Shown here: piece by piece, positions 33,958 through 43,020 of the stretch
Layout: every line of letters begins with the position of its first letter
Numbering within the stretch: the stretch's first letter is position 1
Source of the DNA: Ascidiaceihabitans sp029251465
GTDB lineage: Bacteria; Pseudomonadota; Alphaproteobacteria; Rhodobacterales; Rhodobacteraceae
DNA length: 64,000 nucleotides
Direction: 5' to 3'
NCBI RefSeq assembly: GCF_042932805.1
Contig: NZ_CP170633.1
Location: 1,116,001 to 1,180,000 of the forward strand
Made by a program: the position numbers and the translations under genes
The notes under the pieces: model-generated
Seen by the model: the letters and a program-made list of their open reading frames with translations, nothing else
The model's database searches: none
What the model was told of the DNA's origin: nothing

Positions 33958-35426
33958 TACTCCGCCGCCTTCATCTCAAACCCGTCGTCAATCTGGTCGC
34001 TGGGTGTTACCGGATATTCGCCCGAGAAACACGCATCGCAGTATTGTGGGCACTTTTTGTCGCGGCCTTTGGCCTCGCCCACGGCGCGGTACAGCCCGTC
34101 GAGCGAGATGAACTTGAGGCTGTCGACGCCGAGGTGATCGCGCATTTCTTCTTCGGACATAGTCGCGGCCAGCAGTTTGTCGCGCTGTGGGGTGTCGACG
34201 CCGTAAAAACACGGCCATTGCGTCGGCGGGGAGGCGATGCGGAAATGTACTTCGGCAGCACCTGCATCCAGGATCATCTCTTTGATCTTGCGCGATGTGG
34301 TGCCACGGACCACGGAATCGTCGACCAGAATGATCCGTTTGCCTTTGACCAGCGCGCGGTTCACGTTCAGTTTCAGGCGCACACCCATGTTGCGGATTTG
34401 CTCGGTTGGTTCGATGAACGTGCGGCCCATGTATTGGTTGCGGATGATGCCCATGGCGTAGGGGATACCGGATTGCAGCGAAAACCCGATGGCGGCTGGC
34501 GTGCCTGAATCGGGCACTGGACAGACCAGATCGGCGTCTACTGGCGCTTCTTTAGCCAGTTCACGTCCAATATTTTCACGGGTTTCATAGACGGATCGGC
34601 CGCCTAGAATGCTGTCAGGCCGTGAGAAATAGACATGTTCAAAGATACAGAAACGCGGGGCGACACGGCGGAACGGAAAGTGGCTTTGGACCCCGTGTTT
34701 TTCGCTGATCACGACCATTTCGCCGGGCTCGATCTCGCGAACGAATTCGGCACCGATGATATCAAGCGCGCAGGTTTCCGACGATAACGCCCAACCGTCA
34801 GCAACTTTGCCCAAAACCAGCGGGCGCACGCCCAACGGATCACGCACACCGATCAGTTTGGTGCGGGTCATGGCGACGATGGAAAATGCACCTTCAACGC
34901 GGCGCAGCGCGTCCTCCATCCGCTCGGGGATGTTGCGTTGCAAGGACCGCGCCATCAGGTGGATGATGCATTCGCTGTCAGACGAGCTTTGGAAAATCGA
35001 ACCGCGTTCGATCAATTCACGACGCAGCGCATTGGCGTTGGTGATGTTGCCGTTGTGCGCAATCGCAGCGCCGCCCATGGCAAATTCACCAAAGAACGGT
35101 TGCACGTCGCGGATCGCGGTCTGACCTTTTGACCCAGATGTCGAATAGCGCACGTGGCCGATGGCAAGTGGCCCGGGCAGCGTTTCCATCACCTTTTGTG
35201 AGGTGAAATTGTCACGCACGTACCCAAAGCGGCGGGCAGACTGGAAACCGTGTTCGGCATCATGGCTGACGATGCCGCCTGCCTCTTGTCCACGGTGCTG
35301 AAGGGCGTGCAGGCCAAGGGCGACAAAATTTGCCGCATCCTTTGTCCCGATGACGCCAAACACGCCACATTCTTCTTTGAGTTTATCATCATCGAAAGGA
35401 TGGGCGGGGGGCATAATATTGGACAA
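33957..35426 (-). CDS. purF: Amidophosphoribosyltransferase (PurF)
   Basis: First committed step of purine synthesis: PRPP plus glutamine to phosphoribosylamine. The 489-residue protein has a short propeptide before the Ntn nucleophile (KLKEE-CGVFGVIG, Cys20), the glutaminase block HALQHRGQEAGGI and the PRPP loop ILVDDSVVRGTTS. The TTG at 35426 has GGAG eight bases before it and is preferred to the ATG at 35414. The usual neighbour cvpA is separated from it by a chemoreceptor gene on the other strand. Confidence 0.95.
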   Translation of the reverse strand: MSNIMPPAHPFDDDKLKEECGVFGVIGTKDAANFVALGLHALQHRGQEAGGIVSHDAEHGFQSARRFGYVRDNFTSQKVMETLPGPLAIGHVRYSTSGSKGQTAIRDVQPFFGEFAMGGAAIAHNGNITNANALRRELIERGSIFQSSSDSECIIHLMARSLQRNIPERMEDALRRVEGAFSIVAMTRTKLIGVRDPLGVRPLVLGKVADGWALSSETCALDIIGAEFVREIEPGEMVVISEKHGVQSHFPFRRVAPRFCIFEHVYFSRPDSILGGRSVYETRENIGRELAKEAPVDADLVCPVPDSGTPAAIGFSLQSGIPYAMGIIRNQYMGRTFIEPTEQIRNMGVRLKLNVNRALVKGKRIILVDDSVVRGTTSRKIKEMILDAGAAEVHFRIASPPTQWPCFYGVDTPQRDKLLAATMSEEEMRDHLGVDSLKFISLDGLYRAVGEAKGRDKKCPQYCDACFSGEYPVTPSDQIDDGFEMKAAE

Positions 35427-35584
35427 GTCTGCAGCTCCGAATCCGGCGGTTGTCAGGACACCCTTCGTTTACGCAACTCAAAGGGCATTGTCACCAAGTG
35501 ATCAAAGATAAACAGCGAGGTTAGCAATGTTGTAAGACATCTTGGGTAAGCGTTCATGATAATCAGCAGATCAAGAGGTCATTC

Positions 35585-36883
35585 ATGCGCGCCCAATTCA
35601 CCGCCAGTTCCGTCGAAAGCAACGAGTATAAAAACACGGCGGTGGCGGAAATGGTCGAACGCACCTTTGCGATAATTGAATTTGACCCCCAAGGCACGAT
35701 TTTGCAGGCCAATCAGAATTTCTTGGACGTGCTCAGTTATGAGATGAACGAAATTGTTGGTCAAAACCACAGTATTTTTATTGAGCAAAACCACCTTCAA
35801 TCACCTGAATACCAGCAGTTCTGGCAGGATTTGCGCAGCGGCAAGCATTTCACCGGGCAAGTGCTGCGTGTTGCCAAAACCGGCGCTCGGGTTTGGATTC
35901 AAGCCACCTATGCCCCGGTTTTTGACGAACATGGCGGCGTGGTTAAGATTATCAAACTGGCGACAGATATTTCAGCGCGCCGATTTGCTGTTGAACAAAT
36001 CTCTGAGGGTCTTGAGGCGTTGGCGGCCGGTGATCTGGCGCACCGTGTGTTTATGGATCCAAAGAACGAACTGTTTGATCTGGCCGAAGGGTTTAATGCG
36101 TCAATGGAACGGTTGGCGGGTGTGTTCAAGGTTGTTGGCGAGGTGGCGGGCGGCTTGGATCAGGCAGCACGCGAAATGGAACAACGCTCCGGTACGACAG
36201 CAGAAAGTTCACTGCGCAATGCCGCAACGTTCGAGGAAACCTCGGCGGAGGTGGACATGATGACCGAGTCCATCAAGAATTCAGCACAATCTGCCCAAGA
36301 TGCGACAGCGGGTACGCTTGAGAATGCGCGCCTCGCTGATGTCGGGGCTGCTTCTATGGCACAGGCCCTAGAGGCGACTACAGCAATGCGAAAAGCCACA
36401 GATGAAATGTCGGGTATCAACGAAGTGATCGATTCAATTGCATTTCAAACCAACCTGTTGGCCCTGAATGCCGGGATCGAGGCCGCGCGCGCTGGTCAGT
36501 CTGGCGCTGGCTTTGCGGTTGTTGCGACAGAAATCCGTAATCTGGCAGGGCGTTCGCAAGATGCTTCTAGCCAAATTCAATCATTGATTGCACGCTCCAT
36601 TGAGCAGGCCAAAACCACGGAAACCCACGTGCACGAAAGCGAAGGCAATCTAAAACAAGTGCAAGGCAAGTCGCGGGTAATGGCGGATAACATGGGGTTG
36701 ATTTCAAACGAGACAAAAGAGCAATTTTCCCGGGTCGCTATCATCAATCAAACGATCCGCGAATTGGCAATTTCGAGCGAACGTGATGCCCAGCTGGCCT
36801 CGGAGAACGAAGATTCTGCAGGTGTGCTATCGACGTTCAGCGCACAGTTGAACCGTGAGCTGAGCCAGTTTTCAACGCGCTAG
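35585..36883 (+). CDS. Cytoplasmic PAS-domain methyl-accepting chemotaxis protein
   Basis: A 432-residue chemoreceptor without transmembrane segments. A PAS domain occupies about residues 25-130 (FAIIEFDPQGTILQANQNFL, then TGQVLRVAKTGARVWIQATY), followed by a HAMP-like linker (about 135-190) and the signalling coiled coil with its conserved tip (FQTNLLALNAGIEAARAG, GFAVVATEIRNLAGRS). A redox or small-molecule cofactor in the PAS domain is possible. It is the only motility gene in the window and sits, oppositely oriented, between cvpA and purF. Its end lies nine bases from the cvpA end. Confidence 0.92.
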   Translation: MRAQFTASSVESNEYKNTAVAEMVERTFAIIEFDPQGTILQANQNFLDVLSYEMNEIVGQNHSIFIEQNHLQSPEYQQFWQDLRSGKHFTGQVLRVAKTGARVWIQATYAPVFDEHGGVVKIIKLATDISARRFAVEQISEGLEALAAGDLAHRVFMDPKNELFDLAEGFNASMERLAGVFKVVGEVAGGLDQAAREMEQRSGTTAESSLRNAATFEETSAEVDMMTESIKNSAQSAQDATAGTLENARLADVGAASMAQALEATTAMRKATDEMSGINEVIDSIAFQTNLLALNAGIEAARAGQSGAGFAVVATEIRNLAGRSQDASSQIQSLIARSIEQAKTTETHVHESEGNLKQVQGKSRVMADNMGLISNETKEQFSRVAIINQTIRELAISSERDAQLASENEDSAGVLSTFSAQLNRELSQFSTR

Positions 36884-36892
36884 ACGAACAGC

Positions 36893-37459
36893 TTATTCGC
36901 TGGGCGCGGCGGTGCAGCTGCTGACCAAGCTTTCGTATTGGCGCGTGATCCAACCCAGCGCCTGTTCAGGGTCTTGTTCCTGAATGGTGTTGGTAAAGCG
37001 TCCGAATACAGCGGCAGAACGGCTTTCATCGACCATTGTAAATTCCTGACCTGTGATCACCGTATCATAAACAAAGAACGCAATGACAACCAGCAACACG
37101 CCGCGCACGACCCCGAACAAAAATCCTAAACCCTGATCAAGCCCGCCAAATATCGACCGGCGCACAAGTGACGAAAATAATGGCGTGAAAAACGACACAA
37201 CAATCAGCGCGATAACAAGAACAATGGCAAAGGCACCGATAACGCCCAATTCGCAACTGTCAGCAATGATATCGCCGACTACTGGAATTTCGCGTACCAT
37301 CGGGGCAACTCGTGGGGCAAAAATATAGGCGAGAATGGCAGCGGCCACCCAGCCGACAATTGCCATGACTTCGCGCATCAAACCGCGCCCGTAGGCCAAC
37401 AACGCAGACAAGACTATCACGATGGCCACAACGCCGTCGATAATTGTGAAACCGTCCAT
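36893..37459 (-). CDS. cvpA: CvpA-family membrane protein
   Basis: A 188-residue inner-membrane protein with four hydrophobic segments; family features are GFTIIDGVVAIVIVLSALLA at the N-terminus and FGGLDQGLGFLFGVVRGVLL in the middle. Named for a role in colicin V export in E. coli; its general function is unclear. It lies 48 bases downstream of radA. In many proteobacteria cvpA directly precedes purF; here the MCP gene has come between them. Confidence 0.92.
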   Translation of the reverse strand: MDGFTIIDGVVAIVIVLSALLAYGRGLMREVMAIVGWVAAAILAYIFAPRVAPMVREIPVVGDIIADSCELGVIGAFAIVLVIALIVVSFFTPLFSSLVRRSIFGGLDQGLGFLFGVVRGVLLVVIAFFVYDTVITGQEFTMVDESRSAAVFGRFTNTIQEQDPEQALGWITRQYESLVSSCTAAPSE

Positions 37460-37507
37460 ACTCTTTTCCGCCTTCTTAATCTTTGTTTTGTACGACCACC
37501 AACGGGG

Positions 37508-38878
37508 TTACCCCGCGCCGAACATTTCACCCACAAATGCTGTCAAGTCGCCCATCTGATTGAGCTTCATGCCAGATGCTTCGACTTGTTTTCCACCAAG
37601 CGGAGCAATGGCCGAGGTAAAACCAAGTTTTTGCGCTTCTTTCAACCTGTTTTCGGTCTGAGGGGCAGGCCGCAGGGCTCCAGACAGGCTTATTTCGCCA
37701 AAAACAACTGCGCCTTCAGGCAATGCAGTATCTTCGCGTGCGCTAAGTAGGGCCGCGGCCACAGCCAAATCGGCGGCAGGTTCGGAAATTTTCATACCAC
37801 CGGCTACGTTCAAATAGACGTCCAAGCCGGTGAACGGAATACCACAGCGGGCCTCAAGAACGGCAAGAATCATCGCAAGGCGTCCGCCGTCCCATCCAAC
37901 AACAGTGCGTCGTGGTTGCGAATGTGGGCTGGGCGCAACTAATGCTTGCAGTTCGACCAGCACAGGTCGGGTGCCTTCGACGCCGGCAAAAACGACAGAT
38001 CCAGGGCTGGGCGTGCCGCGTTCGCTCAGGAACAGGGCGGATGGATTTGTGACTTGCTCCAACCCGCCACCGGTCATTTCGAAAACGCCAATTTCATCTG
38101 ACGGGCCAAAGCGGTTTTTGACTGCGCGTAAAATCCGGAATTGGTGACCACGTTCGCCTTCGAAATACAGCACGGTGTCGACCATATGTTCGACAACACG
38201 CGGCCCGGCGATTTGCCCGTCTTTGGTCACGTGACCAACCAGCACCACAGACATGCCGTGGCGTTTTGCAAATGTCGTCAGTTCATGCGCAGCACTGCGC
38301 ACTTGGCTGACGGAACCCGGCGCGCTGTCGACAATGTCCGACCACATAGTCTGGATCGAATCGATGATTGCCAACTGCGGTTTTTCGGCTTCAAGCGTGG
38401 TGAGAATATCGCGCAAATTGGTTTCAGCGGCCAATTTCACCGGCGCGTCTGTTAACCCAAGGCGCTGTGCGCGCATCCGGACTTGCGCGCTGGCTTCTTC
38501 GCCGGACACGTAAATCGTTTTTAGGCCGCGTCGGGCAAATTCTGCGGCAGCTTGCAACAAAAGTGTCGATTTTCCGATGCCGGGATCGCCGCCAACCAAG
38601 ATTGCCGAGGCTGGAACGAGGCCGCCGCCCAAGACGCGGTCCAATTCGTCTAACCCTGATTTTGTGCGTGGCGGCGGGGCCTCTTTTGTGGCCAAGTCAG
38701 TTAGTTCAATTGACGATCCGCGTTTTGAGCCGAGCGATTTTTTTGCAGGCCCCGATGTCGAAAGCCCGGTGTCTTGGGTGATTGTGTTCCATTCTCCGCA
38801 GCTGTCGCATCGCCCCGACCATTTTGTGGAGGAGGCGGCGCAGGCCGAACACGTGAATGTGGTGGTTGATTTTGCCAT
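37508..38878 (-). CDS. radA: DNA repair protein RadA
   Basis: Branch-migration helicase that acts with RecA in recombination. The 456-residue protein has the C4 zinc finger (CSACAASSTKWSGRCDSCG), Walker A GGDPGIGKSTLL, the RadA signature KNRFGPSDEIGVFEM and a Lon-like C-terminal domain (DVYLNVAGGMKISEPAADLA). Complete, with an ATG at 38878. It reads toward cvpA. Confidence 0.97.
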   Translation of the reverse strand: MAKSTTTFTCSACAASSTKWSGRCDSCGEWNTITQDTGLSTSGPAKKSLGSKRGSSIELTDLATKEAPPPRTKSGLDELDRVLGGGLVPASAILVGGDPGIGKSTLLLQAAAEFARRGLKTIYVSGEEASAQVRMRAQRLGLTDAPVKLAAETNLRDILTTLEAEKPQLAIIDSIQTMWSDIVDSAPGSVSQVRSAAHELTTFAKRHGMSVVLVGHVTKDGQIAGPRVVEHMVDTVLYFEGERGHQFRILRAVKNRFGPSDEIGVFEMTGGGLEQVTNPSALFLSERGTPSPGSVVFAGVEGTRPVLVELQALVAPSPHSQPRRTVVGWDGGRLAMILAVLEARCGIPFTGLDVYLNVAGGMKISEPAADLAVAAALLSAREDTALPEGAVVFGEISLSGALRPAPQTENRLKEAQKLGFTSAIAPLGGKQVEASGMKLNQMGDLTAFVGEMFGAG

Positions 38879-38928
38879 GACGACGCTTGTGCCTCAGGAC
38901 GCGGGCAGCGTCAAAACCTAATCGTGGT

Positions 38929-39690
38929 TTATTCCGCAGCTTTGGGCGGCAATTCGATCACGGTGTTGTCGGCGCGCACTATCGTTTCGATGCCCAAGTC
39001 GGGTAGCACATCTTTTAGTTCATCACGCAGACGTTCCATTTGTGCGGCCGCCACAGATTCCTCGAGCTCGATTTCGTGGTGCCAGTGTCTTAGTTCCGAG
39101 CTGACAATCTTTGCTTGATCCAAACGGGTGTTGAATTGTTCCAGCTCGAATTGGCGTTGCTCCAGGAAATTGCGGGCGCGCGCGACACGATCGTCCGAGT
39201 AAACCTCGGCCAGTTCCTTCGAAATATGCGACATTTGCGCGGCAATTTCGAGCACTGCAGGTTCCAATGCGGACAAATCCGGATGATCGCGCAAATACGC
39301 GAGCCGTTCGCGCACCGCGTCAAATTCTGAACTGATGCGAAAAGTTTGACCGCGATCGGCGGCGTGAACGGCAGCGTAAGCGCGCGCGACGTCGTTCATT
39401 CCGACAGAAAACTGGCGGTGCGAATTTTCCAGCGCAATAATGCGTTGATTGGAGGGTAAGAAAAAGCACAGCCCGACGGCCAGAGCGGTGAGGCAAATTT
39501 GCGCGTACATGCCAGCCTGTGGCACGGTAACCCCATTCCATCGCAGGCTAAATTCGATCCACGGCAAGGCACCAAATGCTGCCATAACAGTCGCGACAAG
39601 CGCGCAAAGTGCGGCAATCGCAAACACCACCAGCGCCAAACGCTGCATAAAAAACTGGATCAAATAGCCAAGTGCCTTGAGGTGGGCCAT
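38929..39690 (-). CDS. Membrane-anchored coiled-coil protein of unknown function
   Basis: A 253-residue protein: a short cytoplasmic start, two transmembrane helices (about residues 17-40 and 63-80), then a long charged helical region (about 85-235) with heptad-like spacing. No enzyme motif is seen. It precedes radA by about 50 bases on the same strand; homologues in Rhodobacteraceae seem to be labelled DNA repair proteins for this reason, which I would not adopt. Confidence 0.7.
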   Translation of the reverse strand: MAHLKALGYLIQFFMQRLALVVFAIAALCALVATVMAAFGALPWIEFSLRWNGVTVPQAGMYAQICLTALAVGLCFFLPSNQRIIALENSHRQFSVGMNDVARAYAAVHAADRGQTFRISSEFDAVRERLAYLRDHPDLSALEPAVLEIAAQMSHISKELAEVYSDDRVARARNFLEQRQFELEQFNTRLDQAKIVSSELRHWHHEIELEESVAAAQMERLRDELKDVLPDLGIETIVRADNTVIELPPKAAE

Positions 39691-39763
39691 GATTCGTCTT
39701 CCCCCCAGAAGATTTTAATATGTCGGCGAATATACGCCCATCGGGGACCTCGGCGAAGGGGAA

Positions 39764-39799
39764 AATGGTTAATTTGACGTCTGTGGTGCGTCAAACCAT
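39764..39799 (-). terminator. Possible terminator downstream of the PqiA-like gene
   Basis: On the minus strand ATGGTTTGACG and CGTCAAATTAACCAT can pair (six plus five base pairs with a three-base bulge) around a CACCACAGA loop, followed by a short TTTT. It sits 44 bases after the PqiA-like stop. The U-run is short, so support is moderate. Confidence 0.45.
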
Positions 39800-39842
39800 C
39801 AAGTTTTAACTGCAAATCGAAAGGATTGTTTCGCAGGTGTCA

Positions 39843-40298
39843 CTAGTCCTGCAGCGCAGCTTTGGATTGTTTTAAGTCGCGCTCGGATAGAAAACTAAAC
39901 AGCAATGACGCGAGAATGCAGAAGGTGAACAGGTACAGACCCCACGCGACTTCGATGCGACCAATACCGATGCCCTTGGTCAGAGTGATGTAAAGGGCGA
40001 TCAGGAAAATGTCGGCCATGGCCAGTTTCCCAAGGATATGCAGAACCGGCAGCGTGCGCGGACTAAGCAAACCCCAATGCAATAGTGCGAGCCCAATGGT
40101 TTTCAGATAGGGTGCAAACAGGGCAAAGATGGTGACAAGCAACGCCAGAAAAACATCTGATCCCCACAGCGATTGCAGCCCGCTGATCACGCTGATTTCG
40201 CTGAGCCCAAACATTGGCAAAAGGCCGGCGCGCATGAGTGGCGCGAACCATGCAATCGGGTAGAGGACGAGAAGTGTCAGGTGGGCGTAACGCAACAT
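39843..40298 (-). CDS. PqiA-like integral membrane protein
   Basis: A 151-residue protein with four transmembrane helices matching one PqiA repeat: the block ILGKLAMADIFLIALYITL corresponds to the family's conserved LGxWxMxDVF-type motif. PqiA/YebS proteins are inner-membrane partners of lipid-transporting MCE systems. It lies 38 bases downstream of mlaF, which supports a role in envelope lipid transport. No MCE (MlaD-type) gene is in this window. Confidence 0.8.
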   Translation of the reverse strand: MLRYAHLTLLVLYPIAWFAPLMRAGLLPMFGLSEISVISGLQSLWGSDVFLALLVTIFALFAPYLKTIGLALLHWGLLSPRTLPVLHILGKLAMADIFLIALYITLTKGIGIGRIEVAWGLYLFTFCILASLLFSFLSERDLKQSKAALQD

Positions 40299-40336
40299 GC
40301 GGGTCTCCGGCGGAAAAACTTGGACTAAAATAATGC

Positions 40337-41083
40337 TCAGCGGACCGCTTCGATTGGTCCTTCGGCGCGGCCATGAATGAATTGTGACAAGTAGGGGTCT
40401 GTGGCGGTATCGATGTCAGCGACCGGTCCTGTCCACTGGATAATGCCGTTGTGCAGCATCGCCACGTTGTCCGCGATGGCCCGCACCGAGGTCATGTCGT
40501 GGGTGATCGTCACTGCGGTGGCCCCCATTTCGACGACAATTTCCCGAATGAGATCGTTGATGACGCCGGCCATGATCGGGTCGAGCCCAGTAGTTGGTTC
40601 ATCGAAAAAGATGATCTCGGGGTCGGCAGCGATTGCGCGCGCCAGCCCCACGCGTTTTTGCATGCCGCCCGACAATTCAGCGGGCAAGCGGTCAGCCACA
40701 TCAGGGGTCAGTCCCACACGGCGCAGTTTTTCGATAGCAATTTCGCGGGCCTGTGCCTTTGGCTTTTTCAGCGATCCGCGCAAAAGCCGGAACGCGACGT
40801 TTTGCCAAACAGGAAGGCTGTCGAACAATGCAGCCCCTTGAAACAACATGCCGAAACGCGCAAGAAATGCGTCGCGATCGGCTTTGGTCACGTCGGTGCC
40901 GTCCACAGTGATTGTGCCGCTGTCAGGCGGGATCAAGCCAAGGACAGATTTGATAGTGATGGATTTTCCGGTGCCTGATCCACCGATAATGACCATCGAC
41001 GAGCCACGCGCGACATCTAGATCAACTCCACGCAGTACATGATTGTTCCCGAAAGATTTTTTGACGTTTGAAAGGGTGATCAT
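40337..41083 (-). CDS. mlaF: Phospholipid transport ATP-binding protein MlaF
   Basis: ATPase of the Mla system that drives phospholipid movement between inner and outer membranes. The 248-residue protein has Walker A GGSGTGKSIT, signature LSGGMQKRVGLARA and Walker B IIFFDEPTTGLDP, the last two in the form typical of Mla/Ttg2A. The ATG at 41083 overlaps the mlaE stop (ATGA). A much longer open frame reaching 41704 overlaps mlaE in another frame and is not used. Confidence 0.95.
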   Translation of the reverse strand: MITLSNVKKSFGNNHVLRGVDLDVARGSSMVIIGGSGTGKSITIKSVLGLIPPDSGTITVDGTDVTKADRDAFLARFGMLFQGAALFDSLPVWQNVAFRLLRGSLKKPKAQAREIAIEKLRRVGLTPDVADRLPAELSGGMQKRVGLARAIAADPEIIFFDEPTTGLDPIMAGVINDLIREIVVEMGATAVTITHDMTSVRAIADNVAMLHNGIIQWTGPVADIDTATDPYLSQFIHGRAEGPIEAVR

Positions 41084-41853
41084 AGCGAGAAAAATACCCC
41101 CGTCAGGACAAAGTTGGCGGCGAGGATCAGGACGGCTGCGGCCTCGACCGAGCCTTTGGTTGCGCGCCCGACGCCTTGTGCGCCGCGCCCTGAATTCATC
41201 CCGTAATAGCACCCCATCAAGGCTGCGATAAAACCAAACACGCCGCCTTTGACCAAGGATGACACCACATCGCGGAATTCCAAAAAGTCGACGGTGTTGC
41301 GAATGTAGGCCGCGGAATTGAACCCCAGTGTGCCGGTCGCCACGCCGTAGCCGCCAAAAATTCCGATGATGTCGCCGATTGCGACCAGCAGCGGCACGAC
41401 CAACGTGGCTGCCAGAACGCGCGGAACGGTTAGGTATTTCATCGGATGCGTGGACAGAGTCACCAAGGCATCGATTTGTTCCGTCACCTTCATCGTCGCA
41501 ATTTCGGCCGCAATTGACGACGTCACGCGCGCAGCAATCATAAGCCCGACCAAAACGGGCCCCAATTCGCGCACCATGCCGATAGCTACAATTTGCGGCA
41601 CGACTGCTTCTGCATTGAACCGTGCGCCCCCCGCATAGATTTGTAGCGCCAGCGCACCGCCCGTGAAAAACGCCGTCAGCCCTACAACCGGCAGCGACAG
41701 CCATCCGATATTGAGCAGGGACAACGCCAGTTCACGCAGATAAAACGGGGGCCGGATCATGTGCCCAAGCGTTTGCACCGCAAAGATCACCACGCGACCG
41801 ATGGCTCCGAACAGGCCCAAGGAGACGGCGCCAATTGATGCTAGAAATTTCAT
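41080..41853 (-). CDS. mlaE: Phospholipid transport permease MlaE
   Basis: Inner-membrane permease of the Mla/MCE lipid transporter, 257 residues with about five hydrophobic segments. Conserved MlaE blocks include VLVGLMIAARVTSSIAAEIA, TMKVTEQIDAL and VKGGVFGFIAALMGCYYG. Both ends overlap neighbours by four bases: its start with the alr stop and its stop with the mlaF start, so alr-mlaE-mlaF are translationally coupled. Confidence 0.96.
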   Translation of the reverse strand: MKFLASIGAVSLGLFGAIGRVVIFAVQTLGHMIRPPFYLRELALSLLNIGWLSLPVVGLTAFFTGGALALQIYAGGARFNAEAVVPQIVAIGMVRELGPVLVGLMIAARVTSSIAAEIATMKVTEQIDALVTLSTHPMKYLTVPRVLAATLVVPLLVAIGDIIGIFGGYGVATGTLGFNSAAYIRNTVDFLEFRDVVSSLVKGGVFGFIAALMGCYYGMNSGRGAQGVGRATKGSVEAAAVLILAANFVLTGVFFSL

Positions 41854-42884
41854 TCGACGTAGGTCCGTGAATAACGATTGCCGAGCGATGTCAGAATTTC
41901 GTATCCGATTGTGCCGGCATACGCGGCAAGTTCGTCAACGCTTTGGTCGCTGCCCAACAGGCGCAGGGACGTTACATTTGCGCCCAGATCGGTGATGTCG
42001 ACTGTGATCAAATCCATCGACACGCGCCCGATGATCGGGAGCGATTTTGCGTTTGCGACCAGTGTTGCCCCGTTTCCAATCGCGCGGATCAGACCATCGG
42101 CATAACCCGCTGAGATCGTGGCAACGACACTGGGGCGTTTGGCGATCCATGCGTTGGCGTAGCCGACGGTTTCGCCCACGGCGACGTCTCGGGATTGGAT
42201 GATGGGTACGTCCAGCGACACAACGGGTTTTGCCGCGCCAAAGGGCATGCCGCCGTACAACCCGACGCCGGGGCGGGTCATGTCAAAATGGTAATCCTCA
42301 CCCATCAGAATGCCACCGGTTGCCGCCAAAGAACGCGGCACATCCAGACCATCCGTCATCTCGATAAAGCTGCGCAATTGTTGCGCGTTCATCGGGTGAT
42401 CCGGTTCATCTGCACAAGCAAGATGGGACATGATCAATGTCGGATTTTGGGCCAGTGCGATGTCGCGCAATGCGGACCACTCAGCAGGCTCCATCCCCAG
42501 ACGGTTCATGCCACTATCGAGTTGCAGACCAAAGGCGGCACCCGGCAAGGCCTCTACGTGACGCAACATTTGATCAACGGAATTGATCATTGGCACTAGG
42601 GCTGCGTCCCGAATGATAGATGTGTCACCGTGCATGTGGCCGGAAAAGACGTTGATCGTCGGGGCAGGGCCCAGGGCTGCGCGCAGGGCTGCACCTTCTT
42701 CGGCGACGGCCACGAAAAACGTGCGCACACCGGCTTTGGCCAAAACCCGACCCACAGAAGGCGCGCCCAAACCATAGCCGTTGGCCTTGACCACAGCGGC
42801 GGTTTCGCCTTCGCTCATCGCGTTCAGCTTGGCCCAATTGTCAGCCAGAGCATTCAGATCAATCGTTAAATTTGCAGTACTCAT
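41850..42884 (-). CDS. alr: Alanine racemase
   Basis: PLP enzyme that makes D-alanine for peptidoglycan. The 344-residue protein starts with MSTANLTIDLNALADNW and carries the PLP lysine in AVVKANGYGLG and the catalytic tyrosine in TISAGYADGL. The ATG at 42884 matches homologues; the frame stays open upstream to 43214 but without Alr character. No Shine-Dalgarno is visible: a perfect 10-base-pair stem ends one base before the ATG. Coupled to mlaE by a four-base overlap. Confidence 0.96.
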   Translation of the reverse strand: MSTANLTIDLNALADNWAKLNAMSEGETAAVVKANGYGLGAPSVGRVLAKAGVRTFFVAVAEEGAALRAALGPAPTINVFSGHMHGDTSIIRDAALVPMINSVDQMLRHVEALPGAAFGLQLDSGMNRLGMEPAEWSALRDIALAQNPTLIMSHLACADEPDHPMNAQQLRSFIEMTDGLDVPRSLAATGGILMGEDYHFDMTRPGVGLYGGMPFGAAKPVVSLDVPIIQSRDVAVGETVGYANAWIAKRPSVVATISAGYADGLIRAIGNGATLVANAKSLPIIGRVSMDLITVDITDLGANVTSLRLLGSDQSVDELAAYAGTIGYEILTSLGNRYSRTYVE

Positions 42885-42885
42885 G

Positions 42886-42913
42886 GCACGCGTTTTGACA
42901 GGCAAACGCGTGC
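42886..42913. promoter_or_regulatory. Perfect 10-bp dyad abutting the alr start codon
   Basis: GCACGCGTTT, eight bases, AAACGCGTGC. It lies between divergent alr and the sterol-desaturase-like gene and ends one base before the alr ATG. As DNA it is a good operator candidate; as RNA it would place a strong hairpin where the alr ribosome-binding site should be. Confidence 0.55.
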
Positions 42914-43020
42914 TGGGAAAGGGCAAAATGTGCGGGCCTGTTGCCACAAGGTCAGGATTTCCTTGCTTGATGCGCACAATTTCGCCGTTCATACAGCACT
43001 TGAACAAAGTGGAGAGACAG

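Noticed and set aside
40337..41704. A 455-codon minus-strand frame that extends mlaF far upstream.
   Set aside because: The extra N-terminal part is the out-of-frame shadow of mlaE; the ABC domain begins at the ATG at 41083 coupled to the mlaE stop.
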